A model generated the notes under the pieces. The model worked only from the letters and a program-made list of their open reading frames with translations, was not told where the DNA came from and searched no databases. Positions 1-8,577 of a DNA stretch of 64,000 bases are shown here, piece by piece. The stretch's first letter is position 1; the number at the start of each line of letters is the position of its first letter. This DNA comes from Bacteroidota bacterium (GTDB lineage Bacteria; Bacteroidota; Bacteroidia; Flavobacteriales; Flavobacteriaceae), in assembly GCA_023386585.1 (NCBI GenBank), contig JAEWJM010000025.1:62001-126000 (forward strand), given 5' to 3'. Both the position numbers and the translations under genes were made by a program.

Positions 1-873
1 CTGCAGATGGGAATGCAGGGAATGGCGTACATGCATTCGGACCTTGGCGGATTTGCAGGGAAGAACCGCGACCCTGAATTGTACGCAAGATGGCTGCAAT
101 ACGGCGTTTTCCAGCCGATTTTCAGGCCGCATGCGCAGGAAGAAGTACCGTCGGAACCGGTGTTCTGGGACGATGCGACAAAAGCGCTCGCTAAAAAATC
201 GATCGAGCTTCGTTACAAAATGCTTCCGTACAATTACACATTGGCATTCCTGAATCACCGCGACGGGATTCCATTAATGCGCCCGCTGTTTTTTGAAGAA
301 GCTTCCAACTCCAAATTATACGGTAACGCCGAAGAATATCTTTGGGGCGACAGTTTCCTCGTCGTTCCAATCAAGGAAGGCGGAGTAAAAGGCAAAGATG
401 TGTACTTCCCGAAAGGATCGAATTGGTTTGAACCCGGAGTTAAAAAATACACAGGCGGAACAACTTTTCGCGTATCGGTTTATCCGGACCGGATTCCATA
501 CTTTGTGCGCGGAGGTTCGTTCGTGCCAATTATTGAATCGAAAATCGAATCCACCGCCGAATACAATCCCGAAAAACTTTCCGTTCAATACTTTCACGAC
601 AGCGATGTCAAGGAAAGCACTGGTATTTTTTATGACGACGACGGCGCAATGCCCGATGCTTATGAAAACGGCAACTATGAAATCCTGCATTTTTCGTCAA
701 AAGTCAAAGGCCGCTCGCTCAAGCTGACCGTAGAATCAGAAAAAGGCGCTAATTTCACCACGAAAACCCGGACGATTACATTTCTGGTTTACGACATGAA
801 CAAATTGGCCACTTACCCGCTGACGGTTAAAAGTGGCGAAAAGAAAACACTGTTAATCACACTCAAAAAATAA
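1..873 (+). CDS. Alpha-glucosidase, glycoside hydrolase family 31 (C-terminal part; 5' end outside window)
   Basis: The reading frame is open from base 1, so only the C-terminal ~290 residues of a GH31 enzyme are present. The visible part has the end of the (beta/alpha)8 barrel, with HSDLGGF near the start followed by RPHAQEE, where GH31 enzymes carry the acid/base Asp and substrate-binding His/Arg. The C-terminal beta-sandwich domains follow (VVPIKEGG, YVRGG-like YFVRGGSFVP, FYDDDG). Family knowledge: it releases glucose from the non-reducing end of alpha-glucans. Its stop overlaps the start of the GH13 gene (taATG), so the two are probably co-translated as the end of a starch/maltose utilisation operon. 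The first ATG in frame at base 7 is not the true start. Confidence 0.93.
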   Translation: MQMGMQGMAYMHSDLGGFAGKNRDPELYARWLQYGVFQPIFRPHAQEEVPSEPVFWDDATKALAKKSIELRYKMLPYNYTLAFLNHRDGIPLMRPLFFEEASNSKLYGNAEEYLWGDSFLVVPIKEGGVKGKDVYFPKGSNWFEPGVKKYTGGTTFRVSVYPDRIPYFVRGGSFVPIIESKIESTAEYNPEKLSVQYFHDSDVKESTGIFYDDDGAMPDAYENGNYEILHFSSKVKGRSLKLTVESEKGANFTTKTRTITFLVYDMNKLATYPLTVKSGEKKTLLITLKK

Positions 874-2525
874 TGCAGCAAAAACTAATCTCGCTTGCCG
901 CGGTTTTATTTTCCGCCATCTCTTTTGCACAAACTGCCGTAAAAGGCAGTACAAAAGCGCCATTCATTTGGGAAGGAGCCAATCTGTACTTCCTGATGAC
1001 CGATCGTTTCAACAACGGCGACAAGTCAAATGATGTCACGTTCAACCGCAGCAAACAGGCTGCTCCGCTTCGCGGGTTCCAGGGCGGAGACATCAAAGGG
1101 ATTACGATGAAAATTGAAGAAGGTTACTTCGACAAGCTGGGTGTAAATGTAATCTGGTTGACGCCTGTTGTCGAACAAATTCATGATGGCGTGGATGAAG
1201 GAACCGGATTGTCGTATGGTTTCCACGGTTATTGGACGCGTGATTGGACGGCAATCGATCCGAACTTCGGATCTCGTCAGGATCTGATGAATATGGTCAA
1301 CCGCGCCCACGAACACGGAATCCGCGTAATGCTCGATGCCGTCATAAACCACACCGGGCCGGTCACCGCTGAAGATCCCGTCTGGCCTTCCGATTGGGTT
1401 CGAACCGCGCCACAATGTGATTATAAGACTTACGAAACCACAACCGCATGCACATTGGTGAAAAATCTTCCCGATGTCAAAACCGAAAGTGATGCCGCCG
1501 TTGAGTTGCCCAAATTCCTTATTGACAAATGGAAGGCCGAAGGCCGCTACGATCAGGAAATGCAGGAGCTGGATGCGTTTTTCAAACGGACAAAATATCC
1601 GCGCGCACCGCGTTATTACATCATAAAATGGCTAACTGATTACGTTGCCGATTTCGGTATTGACGGTTACAGGGCCGATACCGTAAAACATGTCGGTGAA
1701 CAGGTTTGGAGCGATTTCAAGACCGAATGCGATTACGCTTTCCGGCAATGGAAAAAGAACAATCCGGCAAAGGTCCTTGATGACAACCGGTTCTATACCA
1801 TCGCCGAAGTTTATAATTACGGAATCAGCGCCGGGCAGGAATTTGATTTTGGCGACAAAAAAGTCAATTATTTCAACTACGGCTTCGACAATATGATCAA
1901 CTTCGAATTTAAATGGGACGCGAAGGAACCGTACGAGGCAATTTTTTCGAAATATTCCGAATTATTGAACTCTACTCTCGAAGGATATAGCGTACTCAAT
2001 TACATTTCCTCGCACGACGACAGTGCGCCTTTTGATCCGACACGTGTTAAAAGCATCGAAAGTGCGAACAAGCTTTTGCTTTCACCCGGCATTTCACAAA
2101 CGTATTACGGCGACGAAACCGGCCGCTCGCTTGTCGTTCCGGGCACGCAAGGCGATGCGACGCTGCGCTCGTTTATGAATTGGGACGATGTCAGGAACAA
2201 CGCACAGACAAAAGAAGTCCTTCGTCATTGGCAAAAAATCGGCATGTTCCGAAAAAAACATCCTGCCATTGGCGCCGGAATCCACAAACAAATCAGCGCT
2301 TCGCCCTATGTTTTCAGCAGAGGTTACCATTCAGGAAAATTCCTCGATCGCGTGGTCATTGGGCTTGACATGAATAAAGGCCGCAAAGAGCTCAACGTTT
2401 CGTCGGTATTTCCGGAAGGAAGTATTTTGCGCGATGCCTATTCAGGCCAGTCTACAACAGTTATCAATGGAAAAGCAGTCGTCGATTCGTCTTTTCAGAC
2501 CGTTTTATTAGAATCCGCAAAATAA
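873..2525 (+). CDS. Secreted alpha-amylase, glycoside hydrolase family 13
   Basis: A 550-residue GH13 enzyme that hydrolyses alpha-1,4-glucans. An N-terminal signal peptide ends near SFAQ, with no lipobox, so a periplasmic or secreted location is inferred. All four GH13 signature regions are visible: DAVINH (155-160), GYRADTVKH with nucleophile D269, the general acid E312 in IAEVYNYG, and YISSHDD (377-383) with the transition-state Asp. A calcium/loop segment with two cysteines lies between regions I and II. The start overlaps the GH31 stop by one base, which places the gene in the same maltodextrin operon. SusA-type amylases and neopullulanases are alternatives, and the sequence alone does not fix the exact substrate. 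Confidence 0.93.
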   Translation: MQQKLISLAAVLFSAISFAQTAVKGSTKAPFIWEGANLYFLMTDRFNNGDKSNDVTFNRSKQAAPLRGFQGGDIKGITMKIEEGYFDKLGVNVIWLTPVVEQIHDGVDEGTGLSYGFHGYWTRDWTAIDPNFGSRQDLMNMVNRAHEHGIRVMLDAVINHTGPVTAEDPVWPSDWVRTAPQCDYKTYETTTACTLVKNLPDVKTESDAAVELPKFLIDKWKAEGRYDQEMQELDAFFKRTKYPRAPRYYIIKWLTDYVADFGIDGYRADTVKHVGEQVWSDFKTECDYAFRQWKKNNPAKVLDDNRFYTIAEVYNYGISAGQEFDFGDKKVNYFNYGFDNMINFEFKWDAKEPYEAIFSKYSELLNSTLEGYSVLNYISSHDDSAPFDPTRVKSIESANKLLLSPGISQTYYGDETGRSLVVPGTQGDATLRSFMNWDDVRNNAQTKEVLRHWQKIGMFRKKHPAIGAGIHKQISASPYVFSRGYHSGKFLDRVVIGLDMNKGRKELNVSSVFPEGSILRDAYSGQSTTVINGKAVVDSSFQTVLLESAK

Positions 2526-3224
2526 ATGCTTGTCCCGCGAAGCAGCAACATTTTGAAGATCGGCCACCGCGGCGCCAAAGGCCACATCGCCGAAAATACG
2601 ATTGCTTCCTTTGAAAAAGCGATGGAATTGGGCTGCGACGGAATCGAATTGGATGTTCATTTGAGCGCCGACGGAAAAGTAATCGTGATCCATGATTTTA
2701 CGGTCGACCGCACCACAGGCGGCCAAGGTGAAGTCGCCGCAATGACGCTTCCCGAATTACGACGGAATAATACGTCTGCCGGACCTGTTCCTTTGCTCGA
2801 AGAAGTTCTTGAACTGATGAGTCCCGGACTTCTGATCAATATTGAAATTAAAGCGCCTGCCGCGACATATCCGACGATGGAGCTGATCAGAAAAACAATT
2901 AAAAAAGGCAGGGCAACGAAAGATCAATTCATTGTTTCTTCTTTTGAATGGGATTCACTGAAAGAAATCAGGGAAGCCGAACCCGAGATTCCGCTTGGCA
3001 TCCTGACCGCAACCGATCTTGACCTCGCCGTTGCGTTTGCCGATTTTTTGAAAGCCGAAAGCATCCATCCTCATTTTCATCTGCTGACATCAAAAAATGT
3101 ACGATCCATGCAGGAAAAAGCATTGAAGGTTTTTGCGTGGACTGTCAATGAACCATCTGATATCGCAAACGTAAAAAGCCTGAAAGTCGATGCAATCATA
3201 ACCGATTTTCCGGAACGATTATGA
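2526..3224 (+). CDS. Glycerophosphodiester phosphodiesterase
   Basis: A 232-residue GDPD-family TIM barrel. The N terminus has the catalytic HRG (IGHRGAKGHIAENT), then GIELDVHLSADGKVIVIHDFTVDRTT, giving the metal ligands E and D and the second catalytic His. ENTI, INIEIK and AWTVNEP are also typical. It should hydrolyse deacylated phospholipids to glycerol-3-phosphate and an alcohol. No signal peptide is visible, so it is probably cytoplasmic (UgpQ-like). The ATG abuts the GH13 stop with no gap, and the 3' end overlaps the next gene by 4 bases (ATGA). It is therefore carried on the same transcript although functionally unrelated to starch use. Confidence 0.9.
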   Translation: MLVPRSSNILKIGHRGAKGHIAENTIASFEKAMELGCDGIELDVHLSADGKVIVIHDFTVDRTTGGQGEVAAMTLPELRRNNTSAGPVPLLEEVLELMSPGLLINIEIKAPAATYPTMELIRKTIKKGRATKDQFIVSSFEWDSLKEIREAEPEIPLGILTATDLDLAVAFADFLKAESIHPHFHLLTSKNVRSMQEKALKVFAWTVNEPSDIANVKSLKVDAIITDFPERL

Positions 3225-4432
3225 CCAGGAACTACGACATTATTATCGTTGGCGGCGGCGCTGCGGGTTTTTTTACCGCAATAAATATTGCTGAGAAAAA
3301 TCGGACGTTGAAAATCGCAATTCTCGAACGCGGGAAAGACGTACTCGAAAAAGTGCGCATTTCGGGCGGTGGACGTTGCAATGTCACGCATGCCTGCTAC
3401 GACCCGCGCGAATTGGTCAAATTCTATCCGCGCGGAGAGAAAGAACTCCGCGGCCCTTTCCATGCCTTTTCTGCGGGTGATACTGTGGAATGGTTTGAAC
3501 GGCATGGCGTAGCTTTGAAGACCGAAGCTGACGGCCGGATGTTTCCTGTCAGCGATTCATCCCAAACCATCATTGACTGCCTGCTCGAGAACGCAAAAAA
3601 ACTCCGAATCGATGTGCTTACCGGCCAAAGCGTCCAGTCGGTTTTTAAAAATGAAAATGCATGGAAAATCGACACTCAAACCGCGAGTTTCGCCTGCTCG
3701 GATCTGGTAATGGCAACGGGAAGCAACACAAAAATTTGGGAACTTCTGCGTCGGCTCGGACATTCCATCGTAGAGCCTGTACCGTCGCTCTTTACATTTA
3801 ACATCAAGGACGACAGAATCAAAAACCTTATGGGAATTTCAGCCGCCGCATCGGTAAAAATCAACGGAACCAAGCTTGAAGCAACGGGCCCGCTGCTGAT
3901 TACACATTGGGGAATGAGCGGCCCGGCGATTCTGCGTCTTTCCGCTTGGGGCGCAAGAATACTATCCGACAAAAAGTATAAATTTTCAATATCGGTGAAC
4001 TGGCTAAACGGCGAATCTACCGAAGATGCTGGGAATCTTGTCCGTGAACTGAAGGGGCAAAACCCTAAAAAGCTCTTACCGGGAAAATCGCCCGTCGAAC
4101 TTCCCAATCGCCTGTGGGAAAGCATCGTTGCCGCAGCAAGAATCGAAAACGGGACCCGATGGGCCGACCTGAACAAAATCCAACTTCAGGCGCTGGCAAA
4201 TGAACTTTCAAATGCGCAATTCAATGTTGACGGGAAAAGCACTTTTAAGGAAGAATTTGTAACTGCCGGCGGAATCGAACTGCGGGAAGTCAACTTGAAA
4301 ACCATGCGAAGCAAACTGCATGATCACTTGTACTTTGCGGGTGAAATACTCAATATCGATGCGATTACGGGTGGATTTAATTTCCAAAATGCCTGGACCG
4401 GCGGATTTATCGTCGCGCAGTCACTGGGCTGA
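3221..4432 (+). CDS. HI0933/YhiN-family NAD(P)/FAD-dependent oxidoreductase
   Basis: A 403-residue flavoprotein. The N-terminal Rossmann motif IIVGGGAAGFFTAINIA binds FAD, and RISGGGRCNVTH is the signature of the HI0933 (BaiN-like) family. The C-terminal ELREVNLKTMRSKLHDHLYFAGEILNIDAITGGFN-type segment is also family-typical (AGE...DG/ITGGFN). The physiological substrate of most members is unknown; some act as dihydro- or ene-reductases. Its ATG lies inside the last codons of the GDPD gene, so translational coupling is likely. It ends 2 bp before a convergent TspO gene. Confidence 0.9.
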   Translation: MTRNYDIIIVGGGAAGFFTAINIAEKNRTLKIAILERGKDVLEKVRISGGGRCNVTHACYDPRELVKFYPRGEKELRGPFHAFSAGDTVEWFERHGVALKTEADGRMFPVSDSSQTIIDCLLENAKKLRIDVLTGQSVQSVFKNENAWKIDTQTASFACSDLVMATGSNTKIWELLRRLGHSIVEPVPSLFTFNIKDDRIKNLMGISAAASVKINGTKLEATGPLLITHWGMSGPAILRLSAWGARILSDKKYKFSISVNWLNGESTEDAGNLVRELKGQNPKKLLPGKSPVELPNRLWESIVAAARIENGTRWADLNKIQLQALANELSNAQFNVDGKSTFKEEFVTAGGIELREVNLKTMRSKLHDHLYFAGEILNIDAITGGFNFQNAWTGGFIVAQSLG

Positions 4433-4434
4433 AA

Positions 4435-4911
4435 TTACCTGTTAAGCCACCACAGTGATGCGTTGAGCACTGTCGCAAAGCAAACCCACAGCAGGTACGG
4501 AACCATTAAATACGCGGCCATTTTATCTACGCGCTTAAAAGCAACGATTGTTTCATAGATCAGCAGCGCCAGTAAAGCGATTTCGATGAGCGCAAGCAGT
4601 GTGTTGTGCAACCAGAAAAACAAAAATGACCAAAGAATATTGAGCGCGAGCTGCACCGCGAACAACCGAAGTGCTTTACGAACCGGTGCGGCCTCGAAAT
4701 CAATGCGGCCCCAGACGCGTCCGGCGGCGATTCCCATTAGTATATAAAGCAGGCTCCAAACCGGTGCAAACAACCAGCTCGGCGGATTGAACACCGGCTT
4801 TTCTAACGTTGGATACCAATCTTTCACGCCCGATTGCGTTGCGAGTCCGGCAAAATAACCCGCCGCGACACAGGTGGCAACCATAACGCCAATTTTAAGG
4901 AATCGGTTCAT
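4435..4911 (-). CDS. tspO: TspO/MBR family membrane protein
   Basis: A 158-residue protein with five predicted membrane segments and the tryptophan/proline-rich signature of TspO (KPVFNPPSWLFAPVWSLLYILMGIAAGRVW; W.L.FF; LW). The family binds porphyrins and other tetrapyrroles and has been linked to stress and light-dependent regulation. The gene stands alone, convergent with the flavoprotein gene and divergent from the mevalonate decarboxylase gene 70 bp away. The length is standard for bacterial TspO, and the start gives a clean N-terminal first helix. Confidence 0.92.
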   Translation of the reverse strand: MNRFLKIGVMVATCVAAGYFAGLATQSGVKDWYPTLEKPVFNPPSWLFAPVWSLLYILMGIAAGRVWGRIDFEAAPVRKALRLFAVQLALNILWSFLFFWLHNTLLALIEIALLALLIYETIVAFKRVDKMAAYLMVPYLLWVCFATVLNASLWWLNR

Positions 4912-4964
4912 TTTTTTCGTTTAAAGGTAAAAAAAATGGCCCGCTGATCCTTTATTAAAACAAT

Positions 4965-4972
4965 TATCTTTG
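4965..4972 (+). promoter_or_regulatory. Bacteroidota -7 promoter box (TATCTTTG) for mvaD-like gene
   Basis: TATCTTTG matches the Bacteroidota sigma consensus TAnnTTTG and lies 11 bases before the ATG at 4983, implying a very short 5' leader. No convincing -33 TTTG/TTG box was assigned. Confidence 0.6.
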
Positions 4973-4982
4973 CAGCAACATT

Positions 4983-6065
4983 ATGGACGAATTCTTACAA
5001 TTCATACCCGCGCCTTATTCCGCTGAACCAGAATCCGGCAGCTTTTCGTGGAGTGCGCCATCAAATATTGCTCTGGTAAAATACTGGGGTAAAAAGCCGA
5101 ACCAGATTCCGGCAAACCCCTCGATCAGCTTTACGCTTAAAAATTGCAAGACAATCACAAAACTTGAATTCAAACGTAAATCCTCGAAGGGAATTTCATT
5201 TGATCTGTTTTTTGAAGGACAACCAAAACCCGAGTTCCACGGAAAAATCGAAAACTTTTTCAATAAGGTTCGGACTTATGTGCCTTTTGTAGATGACTTT
5301 CATTTTACGATCGACAGCCGAAATACATTTCCGCACAGCTCCGGAATTGCATCGTCGGCTTCTGCGATGGCGGCATTGGCGGTTAATCTGATGAGTGTCG
5401 AGCGATTGCTTAATCCGGAAATTTCGGACGAAGTCTTATTCAGGAAAGCCTCTTTTTTGGCTCGCATCGGATCGGGAAGCGCGTGCCGAAGCCTCCGTGG
5501 AAGCGTCGTCGAATGGGGCGAAAACCCCTCTTTTCAAGACAGTTCAGATTTGTTTGGAATCTCTGTCAATAACATCCATCCGGTCTTCCAAAATTACCAG
5601 GATACGATTTTGCTGGTCGATCGCGGCGAAAAGCAGGTCTCAAGTACGGCAGGCCATAACCTGATGGACAACCATCCTTTTGCAGCGAGGAGATTCGAAC
5701 AAGCACACGAAAATCTGGCCCGCATGAAGTCGGTTCTTGAAACCGGAGATCTTGAAACATTTGTGTCGCTCGTCGAAAGTGAAGCATTGACGCTCCACTC
5801 GATGATGATGACTTCAATGCCCTATTTCATCCTCATGAAGCCCAACACGCTGGAAATCATCAACCGTATATGGAATTTCCGACAAAAATCAAATATTCCC
5901 GTTTGTTTCACGTTAGATGCAGGAGCGAACGTTCACGTGCTCTATCCGGAGAAAAACAAAAGCGCTGTGATGGAGTTTATTAAGGCTGAATTACTTGTGT
6001 ACTGCCAGGACAAGGCGTACATTTGTGACGAGATTGGAGAAGGAGCGCAGTTAATTGATAATTAG
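4983..6065 (+). CDS. mvaD: Diphosphomevalonate decarboxylase
   Basis: A 360-residue GHMP-superfamily enzyme that converts mevalonate 5-diphosphate to isopentenyl diphosphate. The family start ApSNIALVKYWGK is present at residues ~26-38, then NPSISFTLKN, the phosphate-binding loop FPHSSGIASSASAMAALA, and RIGSGSACRSLRGSVVEWG. All are hallmarks of mevalonate diphosphate decarboxylases. The gene begins an isoprenoid cluster with mevalonate kinase and a UbiA prenyltransferase. Its last codons run into an AT-rich array of heptamers that precedes an intruding four-helix-bundle gene. Confidence 0.93.
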   Translation: MDEFLQFIPAPYSAEPESGSFSWSAPSNIALVKYWGKKPNQIPANPSISFTLKNCKTITKLEFKRKSSKGISFDLFFEGQPKPEFHGKIENFFNKVRTYVPFVDDFHFTIDSRNTFPHSSGIASSASAMAALAVNLMSVERLLNPEISDEVLFRKASFLARIGSGSACRSLRGSVVEWGENPSFQDSSDLFGISVNNIHPVFQNYQDTILLVDRGEKQVSSTAGHNLMDNHPFAARRFEQAHENLARMKSVLETGDLETFVSLVESEALTLHSMMMTSMPYFILMKPNTLEIINRIWNFRQKSNIPVCFTLDAGANVHVLYPEKNKSAVMEFIKAELLVYCQDKAYICDEIGEGAQLIDN

Positions 6066-6092
6066 AAGTTAATAATTAATAGCTAAGATTAA
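6051..6092. repeat. Degenerate heptamer array, left of the four-helix-bundle gene
   Basis: Six successive 7-mers in register (TTAATTG, ATAATTA, GAAGTTA, ATAATTA, ATAGCTA, AGATTAA) overlap the mvaD stop codon and run toward the pseudogene. Similar arrays occur at 6465, 43338, 43526 and 46387. Confidence 0.6.
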
Positions 6093-6118
6093 TATACGCC
6101 ATCATATTTTTACACGCC

Positions 6119-6476
6119 ATGAAGGAAAATATCCTTAAAGAAAAGTCTTTCAGCCTTGCTCCGGACATCGTGAATCTTTACAAGCAGGTTTGTTTCGAGA
6201 GCAAAGAATTTATTTTAGCGCGGCAAGTTCTCCGAAGCGGCACTTCTATAGGAGCCAATATACGTGAGGCAGAATATGCGGAAAGCCGTGCAGATTTTAT
6301 TCACAAGCTTTCAATTGCGCTGAAAGAGGCAAACGAAAACTGAATATTGGCTAGACCTCCTGCACCAAAGCCATTTTTTGAACGGTGACACATATGACAA
6401 TACGAGACCAAAGGTGGAAGAACAAAAGCGAATGCTGACGAGTATCATCAATTCAACCCGAAAGAATAATTATTAA
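6119..6476 (+). pseudogene. Four-helix-bundle (S23/avd-like) protein, frameshifted
   Basis: The first 74 codons encode a typical Bacteroidota four-helix-bundle protein (SFSLAPDIVNLYKQV, LRSGTSIGANIREAEYAESRADFIHKLSIALKEANE). The frame then hits TGA at 6341-6343. Moving to the +1 frame at the AAAA run (about 6336-6339) restores the family's C-terminal part: TEYWLDLLHQSHFLNG, then PKVEEQKRMLTSIINSTRKNNY and a TAA at 6474-6476. One extra A in the homopolymer explains the break. It could be a real mutation or a sequencing error. The family resembles the 23S rRNA intervening-sequence protein; its cellular role is unclear. The gene lies between two mevalonate genes and is bracketed by heptamer arrays, as if inserted. 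Confidence 0.8.
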
Positions 6477-6501
6477 TTATTACATACTAATTATTAATTA
6501 A
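6465..6501. repeat. Degenerate heptamer array, right of the four-helix-bundle gene
   Basis: Five 7-mers in register (AATAATT, ATTAATT, ATTACAT, ACTAATT, ATTAATT) end directly at the ATG of the mevalonate kinase gene. They overlap the last codons of the restored four-helix-bundle frame. Confidence 0.6.
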
Positions 6502-7431
6502 ATGAAAGGACCTCTATTTTACTCGAAAATCCTGCTCTTCGGAGAATACGGAATCATCAAAGATTCCAAAGGATTGTCAATTCCCTACAATTTCTACAAA
6601 GGCGCGTTGAAACTTGACGGTGCCGATTCGCCCGAAGCAATAAGATCGAACGCAGCGTTGAAGCAGTTCGTAAATCATCTTGAAAATCTTGATAAATCGC
6701 TGGTTACTTTTGACCTCGATCAACTGAAACACGACACCGAAGCGGGAATGTATTTCGATTCGTCGATTCCGCAAGGTTACGGCGTGGGAAGCAGCGGCGC
6801 ACTCGTTGCCGCGATTTATGACAAGTACGCGGACGATAAGATCACGGTTTTGGAAAACCTGACGCGGGAAAAGCTGCTCCGGCTCAAAAGCATATTTTCG
6901 GCAATGGAGTCATTCTTTCACGGAAAAAGCTCCGGCCTTGACCCGCTCAACAGCTACCTCAGCATTCCGATCCTGATCAATTCGCAAGACAACATTGAAG
7001 CTACCGGAATTCCCTCTCAGGGTTGTAACGGAAAAGGAGCCGTATTTTTGCTTGACTCCGGAATTGTCGGCGAAACCGCGCCAATGGTCAACATTTTCAT
7101 GGAAAACCTGAAAGACCAGGGATTCCGTACTATGCTTAAAAACGAATTTGTAAAATATACCGATGCGTGCGTCGAAAACTTTCTTGGCGGCGACCTCAAA
7201 TCGCTTTTCTCGAATACTAAACAACTTTCGCGTGTCGTACTGAATAACTTCAAGCCAATGATTCCGGAGAAATTCCACGCGATCTGGCAAAAAGGAATCG
7301 AGACCAACGACTACTACCTCAAGCTTTGCGGTTCAGGCGGCGGCGGATACATCCTTGGCTTCACCCAGGATCTCGAAAAAGCGCAAGCCTCGCTTAAAGA
7401 TTACAAACTCGAAGTCGTTTACCAGTTTTAA
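6502..7431 (+). CDS. Mevalonate kinase (GHMP kinase)
   Basis: A 309-residue GHMP kinase phosphorylating mevalonate. SKILLFGEYGIIKDSKGLSIPY at the N terminus matches the KxILxGEh(y/a)xVxxG start of mevalonate kinases. PQGYGVGSSGALVAAIYDKY is the ATP-binding GHMP motif, and LCGSGGGGYILGF is the C-terminal motif 3. FHGKSSGLDPLNSYL carries the catalytic Asp region. It is a divergent flavobacterial form, so the assignment also rests on its neighbours (diphosphomevalonate decarboxylase upstream, prenyltransferase downstream). Phosphomevalonate kinase is the main alternative. Confidence 0.85.
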   Translation: MKGPLFYSKILLFGEYGIIKDSKGLSIPYNFYKGALKLDGADSPEAIRSNAALKQFVNHLENLDKSLVTFDLDQLKHDTEAGMYFDSSIPQGYGVGSSGALVAAIYDKYADDKITVLENLTREKLLRLKSIFSAMESFFHGKSSGLDPLNSYLSIPILINSQDNIEATGIPSQGCNGKGAVFLLDSGIVGETAPMVNIFMENLKDQGFRTMLKNEFVKYTDACVENFLGGDLKSLFSNTKQLSRVVLNNFKPMIPEKFHAIWQKGIETNDYYLKLCGSGGGGYILGFTQDLEKAQASLKDYKLEVVYQF

Positions 7432-7485
7432 ACCAAACAAACTTTCGCAACTACTGCCCTTGTAACCTTATAAATCGATAGAAAC

Positions 7486-8436
7486 GTGCTGAGCAGGAAG
7501 AACAAACTCCGATTAATGAAGGTAATCAGTTTGTTTTCTGTAGTACGCGGATATAACGTTGCGGTTATCATTCTGGCGCAATATCTTTCAGCAATTTTCA
7601 TTCTTGCGCCTCACGATCTTCGGACGCTGCAAATCATACTTGACCCCAATCTGTTTGTGCTGGTGCTTGCCTCAGGATTGGCCATCGCCTCGGGATATAT
7701 CATCAACAATTTTTACGACAGCCGGAAAGACCTGATCAACCGGCCGAACAAATCGATGCTCGACCGGCTTGTCAGCCAAAAAACCAAGCTGCAGGTTTAT
7801 TTCACGCTCAATTTTATCGTCGCACTGATGGGATTTTTTATCTCGTGGCGCGTCGTACTCTTCTTTTCGTGCTACATTTTCCTGATCTGGTTCTATTCGC
7901 ACAAGCTCAAAAAGTATCCGATAATCGGCAATCTCACGGCCTCATTGCTGGCAATATTGCCTTTTTTCGCGATTCTGCTCTACTATGTCAAAAAAGGCGC
8001 GCTGCACCAGTTCGACGACATGCAGATCGAAATCATTTTTGCACACGCGTTTTTCCTCTACTTGCTTATTTTGATTCGTGAAATGGTCAAAGACCTCGAG
8101 AACATGGCCGGGGATTTCGCAAATGGCTACAAGACGATTCCGGTTGTCCACGGTGAAAAAACCTCCAAAGGGCTGATTTCCGTACTTACGGCGCTGACTG
8201 TCATTCCGGCCTACCTGCTGATCGATATTTACCATGTCGGCTATATGGACATCTACTTTTACGTTTGCCTGATCGCGCTTTTGTTTTTTATTATGCGGTT
8301 GTGGACAGCTGCCGAAAAAGCCGAATTCCTAAAATTGCACAACCTGCTAAAGTTGCTGATCGTCGCCGGCGTATTCTGCATCGTGCTGATCGACCCGTCG
8401 GTGCTGTTGCACGGGCGCGCAATGCTGAATGTTTAG
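7486..8436 (+). CDS. UbiA-family prenyltransferase (geranylgeranylglycerol-phosphate geranylgeranyltransferase-like)
   Basis: A 316-residue integral membrane protein with about eight to nine hydrophobic helices. It has the two Asp-rich UbiA motifs: NNFYDSRKD near residue 74 and REMVKDLENMAGD near residue 200. These bind prenyl diphosphate through magnesium. It should transfer an isoprenoid chain to an acceptor. In flavobacterial annotation, homologues at this position are usually called GGGP-prenyltransferases, but the acceptor cannot be seen from the sequence. The start is GTG at 7486; an ATG at 7516 is possible. It lies 54 bp after mevalonate kinase, consistent with use of the pathway's products. 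Confidence 0.87.
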   Translation: MLSRKNKLRLMKVISLFSVVRGYNVAVIILAQYLSAIFILAPHDLRTLQIILDPNLFVLVLASGLAIASGYIINNFYDSRKDLINRPNKSMLDRLVSQKTKLQVYFTLNFIVALMGFFISWRVVLFFSCYIFLIWFYSHKLKKYPIIGNLTASLLAILPFFAILLYYVKKGALHQFDDMQIEIIFAHAFFLYLLILIREMVKDLENMAGDFANGYKTIPVVHGEKTSKGLISVLTALTVIPAYLLIDIYHVGYMDIYFYVCLIALLFFIMRLWTAAEKAEFLKLHNLLKLLIVAGVFCIVLIDPSVLLHGRAMLNV

Positions 8437-8440
8437 GGCA

Positions 8441-8511
8441 GCTATTCCCGCTTTCGCCTGTATCTTTGCCTGAGCGGCAAAGGATGACGGCTCTATCGGG
8501 GCTGCGGCCGC
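8441..8511 (-). repeat. Flavobacterial intergenic repeat, copy 1 (degenerate, reverse)
   Basis: Reverse-orientation match to a family seen seven times in the window: TCCCGCTTTCGCCTGTATCT, then CAAAGGATGACGGCT, then ATCGGGGCT. It fills the gap after the prenyltransferase gene. This copy is short and the most diverged. Confidence 0.5.
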
Positions 8512-8554
8512 CTGCTTGCGTGATGTTTACCTTCCGAAGTGAGCCAAATAACCC

Positions 8555-8562
8555 TATCTTTG
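8555..8562 (+). promoter_or_regulatory. -7 promoter box (TATCTTTG) deciding the start of the pseudouridine synthase gene
   Basis: TATCTTTG at 15 bases before the ATG at 8578. A GTG-started longer frame (8539) would place the promoter inside the coding region, so the ATG is preferred. Confidence 0.6.
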
Positions 8563-8577
8563 CACAAAGATTCAGCA

